A stretch of DNA of 64,000 bases, taken from the NCBI GenBank assembly GCA_964017155.1, contig OZ024855.1, positions 1,657,779 through 1,721,778 of the forward strand. The letters are read 5' to 3'. This document shows, piece by piece, positions 1-10,761 of the stretch; the stretch's first letter is position 1, and every line of letters starts with the position of its first letter. Position numbers and translations under genes: made by a program. The notes below the pieces were generated by a model, which was given only the letters and a program-made list of their open reading frames with translations, did not search any database and had not been told where the DNA came from. The DNA comes from Oasisia sp. SBJ-2009 (Eukaryota > Annelida > Polychaeta > Sabellida > Siboglinidae).

Positions 1-221
1 CATCATGAAGGCATGCAGCTTTTTCACCTGTCGTCTGTACACTGTCCAGGCCTCGGCTCCGTATAGGAGGGTGGACAGCACGATTGCACGGTATATCTTG
101 CCTTTAACCCGCATGGACACGTGGTGGTTGTTCCAGAGTCTCTGGCATAGTCGGCCGAAAGATGCACTAGCCTTGGCCATCCTCCTCTGTATTTCATCGT
201 CAATGCATCCGTCACTTGATA
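1..221 (-). mobile_element. RTE-like LINE, copy 1: reverse transcriptase C-terminal part (runs off the window start)
   Basis: This stretch is nearly identical to 53166-53386 of the longer copy in this window. It encodes the RT region just after the catalytic core, including the LLYGAEAWTVYRR motif seen in copy 2. The LINE is cut at 221/222 by an inserted TIR element and resumes at 967. Proteins of this type are often mislabelled craniofacial development protein 2 in databases. Confidence 0.85.
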
Positions 222-966
222 CAGGACGTTTCATGTTTACCAACACGTGACGTCACTTTCGCACATGCGCACTGCACTGGTTGGCAAAACACGCCGTGCT
301 ACCAACCAGCCAAGCCAACAAAGGCTGGTTTAACGCTACAATTATGAATAGCCAGTATTCGTTGTACGTTAATTCTTTAGATGTCAGCGCGAGAGATTGA
401 AATTAGAGTACGGTGATGGCGCTGACATGTTGCCAGACCTGTATTTTATGCAAGACGGCTGGCAAAATGATCCCGAATCTAGTAACGTTCGCCGGCGATA
501 TTTACAATGAATTAGCCGTTACAATTACGTTACCAATACGCCAGGAATGTTCAGTCGAGCCTCTATGAAGGCATACAATTCACTGGACGCCTATATTCAA
601 GTGTAACATATATATTCAACATCGAAGTATCACACAACATGCGACTAATGTAACAAAGGTCAAAGTCTGTTTTGCAGTAAATTATGTTTATGTAACTGCC
701 ATCAGTACTCATGACTAGTAACCGTAACTTGTTATGCTAATAATTAAAACGGTTCAAAACGAAATGAAATGCCATCCACAAACTCGGTCGATGTTGGTCG
801 GAAGCGGAGCCCAATGTTTGCACACACAATGTTTGCACCACAATTCTTTATTCGCACCACTGTAAAGCGTAAACACAAGGTAAATGGCCGCCAACTTCTC
901 TCTTCTGCCAACCAGTCGCCGCAGACGACCACGTGACTCGGCGTGTGACGTCACTGTGAAACGTCC
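222..966. mobile_element. Non-autonomous DNA transposon (MITE-like), about 745 bp, inserted in RTE-like LINE copy 1
   Basis: The intact LINE copy at 53.4 kb serves as the empty site. There the sequence reads straight through, while here it is split by 745 bases. The insert starts AGGACGTTTCA and ends TGAAACGTCCT, inverted ends, each followed inward by a GTGACGTCAC palindrome. A TA target duplication fits best, which points to a Tc1/mariner-like mobiliser. No transposase reading frame is present. Confidence 0.72.
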
Positions 967-2323
967 TATAGTGCTTCCGAGGTAGGTGAATTCCAGAACA
1001 GAATTCAGCTAGTTTCCATCAACCATGATATCCTCCTCTCGGGTTCTTGTAGAGTTGGGTTGGTACAGCACCTCGGTCTTCTTGATGTTAATCTTCAGGC
1101 CGAACTTCTTTGACGCATTGGAGAAAGCATCCACTATTTTCTGCATCTCTTCAGCAGAGTGTGCAATCAGTGCACTGTCATCTGCGAATAGCAGATCTCT
1201 CATCAGTATCCGAGTAGTCTTGGTCTTCGCTCTGAAGTGTCTGACGTTGCATAGGTCAGCGCTCTGTCTGGACTGTATGTAAACTCCATCTCCCATGTTT
1301 CGGAAAGCATCGTCGAGCATTGCTGATAGGAAGATGGACAAGAGCGTGGGGCCAGTACACAACCTTGCTTGACCCCATTTGTGACCCTGAACGATTCCGA
1401 GACTTCCCCTCCAACACTAACATTCGCCATCATTCCGGTATGTAATGCCTCGATCATTGTTATGAACTTCTCTGGGCAGCCATTCTTCTTCTTCAGTAGC
1501 TGCCATAGTTCAGTTCTCCCAACTGTATCGAACGCCTTACTGAAGGCGACATTACCATGTACAGTGGTCGGTCCTGCTCAATGCACTTTTCTTGTTGTTG
1601 TCGGAGACAAAATATCATATATATGGTGCTCCGGTTACCTCTGAAGCCACATTGTGTCTCAGGAACTACCTCTGGTGTTATGTGGGTAGATTGTCTGTTG
1701 AGGAGGATCCTGGCGAAGATCTTGCCTGCTATGGAAAGAAGAGAGATTCCTCTGTACTTCCCACAGTCTGTTCGATCACCTTTCTTGTAGATGGTTATAA
1801 TGCTGGTATCCTTCCATGCTTGTGGTTCAGAACTTATCTCGCAGGCATTGGTGATTATTTGGTGCAGTCTGCCGAACATATTGTCTCCTCCGTGCTTCCA
1901 TATTTCTGCAGGGATTCCATCTCCTCCAGGTGCTTTGCCATCTTTCAGGCCGGCGATTGTTCTTGCCATCTCATCCATAGTTGCAATCTCATCGAGGCTT
2001 GTCTTGTTAATGCGCTGCGGGATGTTGTCCAGAGCTCCGTGATCTATGTCGCCAGGTACGTTGAGTAGCTTATGGATGTGTTCACTCCATCTTGCCACAA
2101 CTCTCTTGCTGTCAGAGAAGGTCTCCATTCCATCTGTTGATTTCAGTTGAACAGGTCCCTTCTTCTTGGGTCCCCACACTTCCTTCACTCCACTGTAGAA
2201 ACCCTTCATGTCGTTTCTGTCAGCAGCTGTCTGCAGTTTTTGTAGCAGTCTGCAGGCATCTTTGTATGCTGCAGTGGTGGATCTAGTGCTCCTGGTTTGC
2301 AACACTCTCTGGTGGGCTCGGTG
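967..2323 (-). mobile_element. RTE-like LINE, copy 1: reverse transcriptase (5'-truncated, broken)
   Basis: On the minus strand this encodes the RT core: KAPGGDGIPAEIWKHGG, YRGISLLS, NGVKQGCVLAP and LLFADDSALIAHS (the FADD catalytic box). The reading is split across frames (2335-1493, 1457-1203, 1362-1009). Relative to the copy at 52.8-56.3 kb it has lost about 55 bases near 2240 and stops abruptly at about 2323, where a different LINE begins. It is a dead pseudogene. Confidence 0.88.
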
Positions 2324-2650
2324 TGAACAACGCACACATATAGTCTCGTGCCAACCCGTTCACTGCTTGATACACCAACTGCGACTGTCTGTATTTGACG
2401 CGCTCCGGTAGTGGCAGCCAGTTTAATTGTTCCAACAGTGGATCGCTTGGAGCCCGGTATTCAGAGTCTCTTATTATTCTGGGAGTACGTCTTTGGAGTT
2501 TATAGATGCGATCTGATATTGTTGCATTTTCTCAGAGTGTGCTGCAGTAGTCCATGTGGGGCAGAATATAGCTGTTATGGAACATTGTCTTTGCTTTGTA
2601 TGGAAGGTATTGTTTTATTCTACACAAAAGTGCAAGTTTCCGGCAAATGT
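2324..2650 (-). mobile_element. CR1/L2-type LINE fragment (C-terminus of reverse transcriptase)
   Basis: The minus strand reads KLALLCRIKQYLPYKAKTMF, SYILPHMDYCSTL, then IYKLQRRTPRIIRD and LNWLPLPERVKYRQSQLVYQ. This is the post-RT region typical of CR1/L2 LINEs (PHxDYCSxxW, LQRRxxRII, LxWLP). One stop replaces the Trp after CSTL. The fragment abuts the previous LINE and ends in a tetranucleotide repeat. Confidence 0.75.
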
Positions 2651-2653
2651 GTT

Positions 2654-2920
2654 TTGTGTATTGTGTATGCATGTATGTATGTATGTATGTATGCATGCAT
2701 GTATGTATGCATGCATGTAGGTATGTGAATGTATGCATGTGTATGTATGTATGTATGTATGTATGTATGTATGTATGTATGTATGTATGTATATGTGTGT
2801 ATGTGTGTTTGCATGCACTTGTATGTATGTGTTTGTATATGTTTGTATGTACGCATGTGTGTATGTATGTGTACATGTATGTATGAATGTACGAATGTAT
2901 GTACGTGTATATGTATCTAT
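2654..2920. repeat. (TGTA)n microsatellite, about 265 bp, imperfect
   Basis: Long runs of TGTA/ATGT units with occasional TGCA and TGTG variants. Open frames across it in both directions (MYVC-type and TYIH-type) are artefacts of the repeat. Confidence 0.95.
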
Positions 2921-2930
2921 TTCATTTTCA

Positions 2931-3460
2931 TTATCCTCTTCGTCCCCAATGGGACATAAGGCCACAACAAACTTTCGCCGCAATGTCCTGTCCTTAGCTG
3001 AGGCCTGAGCCACACCCCATGACAGCCCCATCTCTCTCAGCTCGGCCATCACTGTTTGTCGCCACGTCATATTTGGCAGTCATCGCTTCCTTTTTCCAGG
3101 TGGTGTCCATCTCAGTGCCACTTGGGGGATGCTGTCTCCCGGCATTCGCAGGACGTGTCCTAGCCGTCTCAGCCGTCGGCGTTTGATTTCGAGGCAGCAC
3201 TGTTGCAACCCGTCTTCTTTTAGAGGTCCACGTTTTAAATTTTATTTGGCCAGAATATTCGACAGATCTTTCTCGGACATCCATTTTGGAACGCATCGAG
3301 CTTTGCCATGACCCCTATGATCACTCGCCAGTACTCTGAGCCATACAGTAGGATGAAATTCACATTACTGTTGTAAAGTCTTATCTTTGTTTTGGTTGTG
3401 TATTGGTTAGACTTCCAAATGTTCCGCAGTTTGTCTTGTCTTATTTTGTTTTGTTTTGTT
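2931..3460 (-). mobile_element. RTE-like LINE fragment: 3' end of the reverse transcriptase ORF
   Basis: The minus strand gives LYGSEYWRVIIGVMAKLDAF, CPRKICRIFWPNKI, then RRRRLRRLGHVLRMPGDSI, TWRQTVMAELREMGLSWG and VVALCPIGDEEDNEN. This is the usual C-terminus of an endonuclease-RT LINE, read through several frame changes. It is a different subfamily from the LINE at the window start. Confidence 0.8.
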
Positions 3461-3494
3461 TTATAAACATACCGTGTATGTAAACTTACGGTGT

Positions 3495-3690
3495 CTGTCA
3501 ACTTGCTGACGTACACATGCAAACATACGCGAACACTTACTGACACACGCAAATACACACGGATACACATGCGAACACATACGGACACACGCGAACACTT
3601 ACCGACACAACCGCACACACGTGGACACACGCGGACACACTGGACACACGCGGACACGACACGCACACGCATGCGTACGCACGACATATG
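3495..3690. repeat. ACACGCGGAC-type minisatellite (CA-rich, degenerate)
   Basis: Irregular units of about 10-20 bases built on ACACRCGRACAC repeat from about 3495 to 3690. The open frames on both strands here are repeat artefacts. Confidence 0.8.
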
Positions 3691-4083
3691 TCAGTTCAAT
3701 ACGTGGAGAACGTGAGCTGTGTGACCTACATACTGGATATGGTAGTGACGCGTGAGCTACAATTTTGTATTGGTGGAAGTGATATGTGACCTACATACTG
3801 GACAACACGAATGCGCACGCATTTAAAAAATAAGATGCTACGAATTTGGACAGTACTAGTTCGTGACCTGCCCACTAGGGGGTGCAACGAGTTCTCTAAC
3901 TATCCGCTAAGGGAGCCACTTAACCGTTGATCTTGTCGCGTGACATTTGACCTTGACTTTTGATCTTGACCTTCCTCCTGAGGAATACAACCCCGCCGCG
4001 CCAAGGTTATCACGCTAAGCACATATATTACTACTTTGTATGACTTCATTTGCCTGTTTACACAACGAAAACGAAGGACGCCC
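3691..4083. other. Non-coding stretch with short duplications
   Basis: No gene seen. A 17-base string, GTGACCTACATACTGGA, occurs twice (about 3720 and 3788). A TTGACCTTGAC-type block lies at about 3948-3973. A segment near 3866-3920 resembles the tandem repeat at 34.8-35.1 kb. Confidence 0.6.
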
Positions 4084-4089
4084 TTTATT
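4084..4089 (-). promoter_or_regulatory. Candidate polyadenylation signal (AATAAA) of the ligand-binding protein gene
   Basis: A canonical AATAAA lies on the minus strand about 180 bases past the stop codon of the last exon. It would give a short 3' UTR. It is supported only by motif and position. Confidence 0.5.
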
Positions 4090-4271
4090 GCACGAGTAAC
4101 GTTCACCTCATACACATGTATCGTTCTTATCATTATGCTCTTGCGGCTTTAGGCAAAAGTCACATGATACAATGTTATCTGAATATTAGCTACGTGAATA
4201 TCTGCGCAACAATCGTAAACTGTCTAAACAGCGTTCCAAATAAAGTCAAACACAAATGCCAAACAAAAAGT

Positions 4272-4667
4272 CTAATAAAAAGCGGAAAGAAGGAAGGCCA
4301 AAACGATGCCGTCAAATAGACCTGCAGCGGCAGGGCCAGCGCCGCTGGTAGTAGGGGTGGTGACAATCTTCGGTGTTTCTCTGTGGCAGGGTCCTTCAAA
4401 CCATTTTTTCGTGATATTTTGGAAAACGCCATTCTTTTTCAGCTTGGTGATCGCATTGTCGAGCTGTTCTTTGAAAGGATCACCCTTACGGAGAACCAGC
4501 GCATTATCCTTGTCTGATAATTGACCGGCCATCATAAGTTCGCAGGGCGGTCTTCCCACCGCGGTCGTGGCCGTACCTGTGCTCATGGCGAAGGCGTACT
4601 TGCCATCGGAATCTCGCACTTTCTGTACGCCTTCATCGATGGATTTCACATTGTTTCCACCTCGGGT
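4272..4667 (-). CDS. Channel-less iGluR-type ligand-binding protein, last exon (S2 lobe and GPI-type tail)
   Basis: This exon follows a TTTTCTTTAG acceptor, has 131 codons and ends in TAG. It encodes the rest of S2: IDEGVQKVRDSDGKYAF matches the family's TAEGVARVRKSKGKYAY. Two cysteines (RPPC and EGPC, residues 192 and 244 of the visible protein) sit at the conserved S2 disulfide positions. KLKKNGVFQNITKKWF matches the final helix before M4 and contains an N-glycosylation motif. The acidic residue that binds the ligand amino group in glutamate receptors (E in LLEST) is not present in FAMSTGTAT. After the last Cys come a Thr/Pro/Ser/Gly/Ala linker and a C-terminal hydrophobic stretch (GIVLAFLLSAFY), ending the protein with no cytoplasmic tail. 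This suits a GPI-attachment signal. A type I membrane anchor is less likely because no basic stop-transfer residues follow. Confidence 0.87.
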   Translation of the reverse strand, partial: TRGGNNVKSIDEGVQKVRDSDGKYAFAMSTGTATTAVGRPPCELMMAGQLSDKDNALVLRKGDPFKEQLDNAITKLKKNGVFQNITKKWFEGPCHRETPKIVTTPTTSGAGPAAAGLFDGIVLAFLLSAFY

Positions 4668-5389
4668 CTAAAGAAAAGGAACACACGCTATGTTACTAGT
4701 GTGTGACTCCAATTGTATGTTATAGAATAGTGGTATTCATATCTTACTTTTCTTAGAAATTAACACAGAGGATGTTCACAAACATTAACTGTTTTCGTAA
4801 AGTGAGTAGTCCAGGGGCTGACGCTATAAATCCTTCTCAGTGTTCATGCTTAACTCCGTGCTCACACTCAGGTATCATACCAACCCGAGAGTCCGTGCTC
4901 ATGATAGCTGTACAACGTTTTGAGTAGGTACTCACCTGAATGCACGGTGTTGAACATAATGGTAAACAGCGTGGTAAAGAGAGAGTTTGACGCAATGACG
5001 TTATTTTTATACAAATTCAAAACTATTTTTAAACAAACCTCAAACTATAATTTTGTTTCTACTGCTTGCTACTTCCGTTTTTTTCTGAATAAGTCAGTCC
5101 TGCCTGCATGTACAAACAGTAAGACATCTACTGCCACTTGTAACGGATTATAAATGCATGTTCTGTTCACGGATTTAGCAAAATATTATTTGTGACAGAT
5201 TCAATCTTGTAAGAATTTCCGTTCAATAGTACGGCTTTTATTTCATGTAACCTGTCAAGTTGTATTTGTGCCTGCGGATGGAGGGGCGTGCCACATCCAG
5301 AATATTCAGAGCAGGTAAATATTCGTGATACTTAATTACAGAAATCTTACATTCTAGCTTGGCGTATGCTCATTTGTTTCCACAGCATT
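4668..5389. other. Intronic AT-rich sequence, nothing recognised
   Basis: Immediately upstream (minus strand) of the last exon. No coding or repeat family recognised. Confidence 0.6.
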
Positions 5390-5559
5390 TAACACGTATG
5401 TATAAGAGAGTTACAATAAGATTTCATTAAAGACGGATTTTTGTCAGGTTCTGTTTTTTCTGGCATATTGCCCATGGTAGTACACAGTGTGTTATATATT
5501 ATTGTGTTATATATTATTATTATTATTACGCAACCATATACATTTATACATAGAACATG

Positions 5560-8440
5560 AAGTAATATATGGTAATATGCAAGGCAATTGGTTAATGGAC
5601 CTTCCGGGAGCGTTGACGCCATTAGACCTTTGAAGTAGACAGGTACAAGCTTTCCAATTTTTCTTTCCCACCCATGCTCCGATGGGGACCCAATGTTTGG
5701 CTTGGTCACATATGACGACATCCACACCTTCGTTTGCCACTGAGCCCTCCTTTCAGGTTTTTTCAAAACTTGCTTCACATGGGGAAGTTTCGCCAACGAC
5801 CTCTTTCTTGATGACCAGCTTTAGTCGTAAACGGTTGAGGTTGGTGTGAACATTCTTCTCTGTGCCCCTTGGGTCGTATAACATTGCTGTGAATGCTCTC
5901 GCTGCTGATAGGGCAGCTTCTTTATTGCTGGTTCCGAGGGTAGTAAGAGCCAGAAAGAAATAGTCTACCCCCTTTTGCATCACAACGTTGAAAACTGTTT
6001 TCTCCCCAATGCCAAACAAGGCGAAAACTGAGTCACATCCTGTTCGTGAATGCATGGCAGGAAATACGTTGCAGAACTGCGGACCGACAGCAGCACAAAT
6101 TGAATGCACAGGAACAAATCGGCGCTTATCGTATGTACTGCTAATGGTGCAAGTGTGAAGCCACATTTTGATTGTAATCGCCATTTTGGGAAAGTAGTTC
6201 ACAACAAGGACTAATTCATCTGGGTCTGGTGACCTAATTGCAACCGTCCCTTGAATACCATGCGCTGCAAAGTCTGCATCAACAAAACCAGCATTCAGAA
6301 GCAGCCTGATGCCGGCTTCTTCTTGTAAACTGGCAAAGCGTCTTTCTTCTTCTATACGTTGACTACTGGTGGATTTCACTGCCTCAAGGGCGACGAAGCC
6401 TCCAACAACCAGGGCCCAGTTTCATGGAGCGTGCTTAAGACGTCGTAGCGGGCGATAACCCGTCGTAAGCCTTACACATCGTAAAGTTACACTAGTTACG
6501 TTTCACGAGTCTGCTCCGTGGTTGCACTTAGCTGCACCATGTACTTAGTAGGCGTAACTTTACGCTGGTTGAAATATTTACGGTATGCTCCCGAAGTTGA
6601 AATATGTACGTTATGCTCCCGACACGTTCACTCTCAACAATATAATTTTTAATGTAAACGCTGAATATCCTTTACATTCATCATAGCTTCCCATTTGCTA
6701 TACGAACGACAAAGGCAACAGCTACATAGAAAAAGGATGTTCAGGCACAGCACACATACAGGGATTCCCCACCGCGACCTAACTAAGTGAAATTCTAATT
6801 CGTTTTAGTTTTGCGAATGCTAAATTGGTCTCATGAAACCGGCCGCAAGCTGCACTGACTATTCGCTGTTAGCTGCGACCAGTAGACCGCGTTATTGCGC
6901 GTAACGTTACACGGCTTCATGAAACTGGGCCCAGAAGTGTACAGGTTGTGTTTGTGTCCAATGGGAAGCATGACTGACCACATATTCACAAAGAAAGTCT
7001 TGTAGTGATTGCATGTTGGATGGGACATCGAGGAACCTTTTCCATGGGGACACAGGACGCCCACAAATCACCTGGTACTGGTTGCAACCAGTTGTTGATC
7101 CTGCGGCGCTCCAATTCAGCAGTTTTCACAGAGTTGTCGTCATCATATATATGAAACACTTCCACAATGGTGTCAGCTTTCTGAAATCCTATCAGATGTT
7201 CTTTGAAGTATGACAAGGCTAATGCGTCAAATGAATTAAATTGGTCACCCCCACCTCATCATTTGAATAACAGCCATGACATCCCTAATATTCACCGTGG
7301 TTGTAGTGGTATTTTGCGGAAGTTCATACACTCTCTCGACTTGAGCTTCCAGCTGATGACCAAGTTCCGTTTTGTACCATCAGCATGAAAAATAACCATC
7401 GGCACTGAACCTATCGGGTGGTCGAGAACGGTGGCCATAGAAACGTCATCTCTGCACCTCGCCAACGACAGGGCTCTGCGGAACGCAACCTCCGGACTAA
7501 TAGCTGCTGTCACAAAGCCTCCCTTGCCACACTTGAACTTATTGTTTTGCCATTTCAGCAAATGTTTTCATCCCTGACTTTTTATGGGGCTGTAGAAGCT
7601 GCATGATTCACCTGATTCAAGTGCGCCATGCACAAATCTCTGCAACCTTTTCTCTATAGTACATACAATGTTCAGGAGCGAATTGTGTACATCCTGTGTA
7701 GCCCAGTAGATAGGTCGATGAGTACATCTGGGTGAGATTCAGGCTCGAACGGATTGGTCACATTGTTAACAGAATGCTTCGACAGACGTCGCACATGCTC
7801 TTCATCCCCCTTCCGCGTGGATGTCAATACTTCTTTATGACCGTTGTCTTCAGCATTTATTGATAAACCACTCCGTTCCCGAATAGCTTTTGTGTTATTC
7901 TCTCATGGTGTGCCTAGTCAACGTCCACCTGATGAGTGTTGGCTTGTTTCTAGTCAGTCCGACTATACCACTGCGTCCCTTTGCATTTCTGAAGACTGTT
8001 TTCTCTGTGTGCCCATGTCACTCTAGATCCCATTGAAACATCCCGCAATTAGCCGTACTGCAAATTCTCCAGCTTCGAAGGAGCTTTGGAGCTCTCGTGG
8101 GAGGTTCAACATGTCAAGGATATAGACTGGAATCCACCTGGCATAGTTTTGTCTGTCAGCAGCAAAGAAATACGGAACAATGGATCGTTGCGTCTGTAGA
8201 TGAAGGACCCAGTCATCTTCCCTCACTGCCCGACGATTCAGTAGAAGGATCTGTAAGGCCTCGAGTAACCAGACTACGTGTGATCCTCCACTTCTCTCAC
8301 ACCACGCGACAAAAGCAGCAAGCTTCATAGCTATGAGTGTTTGATAGGCGAACGTCAGTCCTCTTAGAACCCGATTGAACTGCTTGCCAGCAAACATTTG
8401 GTCTGCAGTGGAAGCAGAGTCTACAAGGAAATCGAACAAT
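5560..8440 (-). pseudogene. Broken copy of a transposon-like gene family with a FEN/PIN-type nuclease motif (copy A)
   Basis: Minus-strand reading runs from 8440 down to about 5560. In order: VLHLQTQRSIVPYFFAADR and NYARWIPVYILDML (8439-8023); TKAIRERSGLS and NPFEPESHPDV (about 7900-7720); ISPEVAFRRALSLAR and HPIGSVPMVIFHADG (7561-7292); VEVFHIYDDDNSVKTAE (7216-6986); then, after a MITE, FPAMHSRTGCDSVFALFGIG and a C-terminal EHGWERKIGKLVPVYF segment. The TGCDxxxxxFGxG box resembles the helix-hairpin-helix of FEN/XPG nucleases (GCDYxxxxxGIG). I recognise this as an uncharacterised family common in aquatic animals; the nuclease assignment is inference. Many stops and frameshifts make it dead. 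It may extend to about 8940. Confidence 0.72.
6413..6935. mobile_element. MITE, about 520 bp, inserted in nuclease-family copy A
   Basis: The ends are inverted: GGGCCCAGTTTCATG on the left, CATGAAACTGGGCCC on the right. The coding frame of copy A stops at one end (VVGGFVALEAVKS) and resumes at the other (HKHNLYTSG), so the element is an insertion. Its CAGGGCCCAG-type end resembles hAT-derived MITEs, but no clear 8-bp target duplication was seen. No ORF inside. Confidence 0.75.
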
Positions 8441-8939
8441 CCAGCATCACCCCAGAATTAACCCACACATGCAATGAAACACGACAACGTATGTACACCT
8501 CCCATACGTAAGACGTTTCCATCAAGTCCATCTATCCAATCCAAAACGGAATTATCTGAGTGGGAGTAATATCAACCCCATTTGGCACGGGTAACGCACC
8601 CCGATGTAGTAGTCTGAGGAGACACCAGGCGATATATAAAGCAGGATTGGTCATGAATCGCTTGTTATAGGATATGAATTATGAGTATGTAGGTGACGTA
8701 GATTCAAGCAACCAGTGTGTAACGCTTGCGTGATGGTGCATTTGCCAACAATCATTGATTTACGGTGATTCCTTTTGAACACCGCTCCACACACATTTCC
8801 TCACCTCGCAGCGCCATGTCATACCGCATTATGACAGGTAGAAATTGGTCTTTCACACAGTGTATGAGTACTTCATACTCTTGAAGAAGATGCCGAACTA
8901 GGGGGCATTTAAATCGGTCTGTTTGGTGGTTTTGCCGCA

Positions 8940-9715
8940 CGCCTAATTGTTTATCTTCCACTGCGTCTGGATTTTCATCTGGCACGTGGTTGGGATTTTA
9001 TCCTGGAAGAATGCACGGAGTTAGCTGGCAAGTTGATACATCGAACCGCAGTCAAAGAGGCCAGGTTTTCGTTTGGTCAACAGAGCGTTCACACTATTGT
9101 ATAACTGCTTAAGGTCACATGCTGCTTCTGTGACTCTTGCAGTGTAATGTGCACACTTAGCGGAGGCGATGAGTAGATTGACGTGGTGTATCTGTTCTTT
9201 GAAGAGATCACGGTGAATTGTGAGCCGTGACTATCTCCATCTTCTCTTCAATTCCTTCTCGTCTGCTTAGCCATATTGATGTCTCCATTGAGCCAAGGAA
9301 CTTTGGGTCGAATCGTGATTGTTCGTGTCAGAACTGGGGCATGCTTTTCTAAAAGAACTGACAGGGTAGTATCATATTGTTCCAGGAGACGGGCTGCTGA
9401 GGTGGCATGATCAAGGCACAAAGTAGATGTCGTGAAATCTCCACGATGCACAAGTTTGTCTATGGCAGCATAATTTCTATATTGAATTATGTGTCGGGGG
9501 GGGGGGGGGGGGGGCTGATGTTTTGGCAGATGTAGACAACAATTAACAGCGCCATGATCTGTCAGGAAGTCAGAGACAGTAGTATTCGATACAAAATTGT
9601 CCGTTGATTTGGTGATAACCAAGTCTAATGTAAGACCATCCATGTGAGTGGGCCCCGACACATGCTGGCAGAGTGAGTGTGTCGAAAGGACTATTATTAT
9701 TATTATTACTAGCAT
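8940..9715 (-). mobile_element. CR1/L2-type LINE fragment: endonuclease C-terminal part and linker
   Basis: The minus strand reads HMDGLTLDLVITKSTDNFVS, FLTDHGAVNCCLHLPKHQ, a Pro run from a G19 tract, HIIQYRNYAAIDK and TITIRPKVPWLNGDINMAK. This is the AP-endonuclease end (xDHxxV) plus the following linker. It ends near 8945 at PDENPDAVEDK, matching the PADNPDAVYDK position of the related copy at 24.6-25.4 kb, then changes to unrelated sequence. Confidence 0.82.
9496..9514. repeat. G19 homopolymer inside LINE endonuclease fragment
   Basis: A run of 19 G on the plus strand encodes Pro on the LINE strand. The sister copy carries a run of the same length at 25238-25256. Confidence 0.9.
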
Positions 9716-9812
9716 TTATAAAGCTCCGTATCTCCGGGACCAGCCCGTTCACAGGCGCGTACAAACATTACAATAAAACGTATATAGAATCATTAAAAAA
9801 AATCTACAAAAT

Positions 9813-9814
<2 letters not shown>

Positions 9815-9879
<65 letters not shown>
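9815..9879. repeat. (TA)n microsatellite, left flank of a MITE
   Basis: About 32 uninterrupted TA units end directly at a MITE terminus. Confidence 0.95.
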
Positions 9880-9880
<1 letters not shown>

Positions 9881-9881
<1 letters not shown>

Positions 9882-10703
9882 CCTAAAGGCAGCTTATGTC
9901 GACCAGTGCCTAGAGGACCGGCTTATGTAGACCAGCCGTATTTTTTTATTTAATACATTTTCCAAAGATGTAAAACTGGAACATTGTTTATAATACTAAT
10001 GTTTAACACATAAAGAAAGTTTTTCAAAATATTTCAATAAATAAGGTATATGCAAAACATCGGTCTACATAAAACCGCGTAATGCATAGATGCCGATTTA
10101 TGTAGACCGGAGCAACGCCGGAAGCTGCATATATTTAATTAGCCTTTTTGCGGTAGACGCCGAATCTAGCTATGTTGTGATAGATGTTTATGCAGTAAAA
10201 TTAGCAATTTAGTGAATGCTGTAAAATTAATTGCCGAATACCAACGGCAATACCAACATTCGAGGGATCTTTCAGTCCGCAACAAAGACAAAATGCAAGT
10301 TTGATTAATTTACACATAATAATATAGCCTTTTGTATCAGTGAACAAAACACTGAACACGAAACTCCACCCCTTCGTTCGGTATATACCATAAATATAGA
10401 TTTATAAGAACTTTGACCCGGTACACATAACCCGGCACACAATATACTGAAAAATATGCACGGCGCTGGAGAAAACATGCTCAAAATCACTTAAGATGTT
10501 GTTCATTTAAAAATTAATTACGCACAGTACTTCACTATCATATGAACTGTGTGCACAAGCAATGGTACTGATCAATTCAATTGTGTTAGTTGTGAACTAA
10601 TACGTCGAATCTTTATGTAGATCAGTTTTGGTCTACATAAAACAGCGGTCTACCATAAGCCGGTCCTATATGCATAATCGGTCGACATAAGCTGCTTTTA
10701 GGA

Positions 10704-10704
<1 letters not shown>
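9881..10704. mobile_element. MITE with long imperfect TIRs, seated inside a (TA)n tract
   Basis: The left end reads CCTAAAGGCAGCTTATGTCG, followed by GACCGGCTTATGTAGACC. The right end is the reverse complement (CGACATAAGCTGCTTTTAGG, preceded by TAAGCCGGTC). TIR similarity extends over about 50 bp with small indels. TA repeats lie on both sides, consistent with TA-target insertion. The interior carries further GGTCTACATAAA motifs and no transposase. Confidence 0.78.

Positions 10705-10760
<56 letters not shown>
10705..10760. repeat. (TA)n microsatellite, right flank of the MITE
   Basis: About 27 TA units, the continuation of the tract that the MITE splits. Confidence 0.95.

Positions 10761-10761
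<1 letters not shown>

Noticed and set aside
2532..3070. Long open frames reading TYIHTYIH or MYVCMYVC
   Set aside because: They are translations of the TGTA tetranucleotide repeat. Only the flanking LINE pieces have real coding character.
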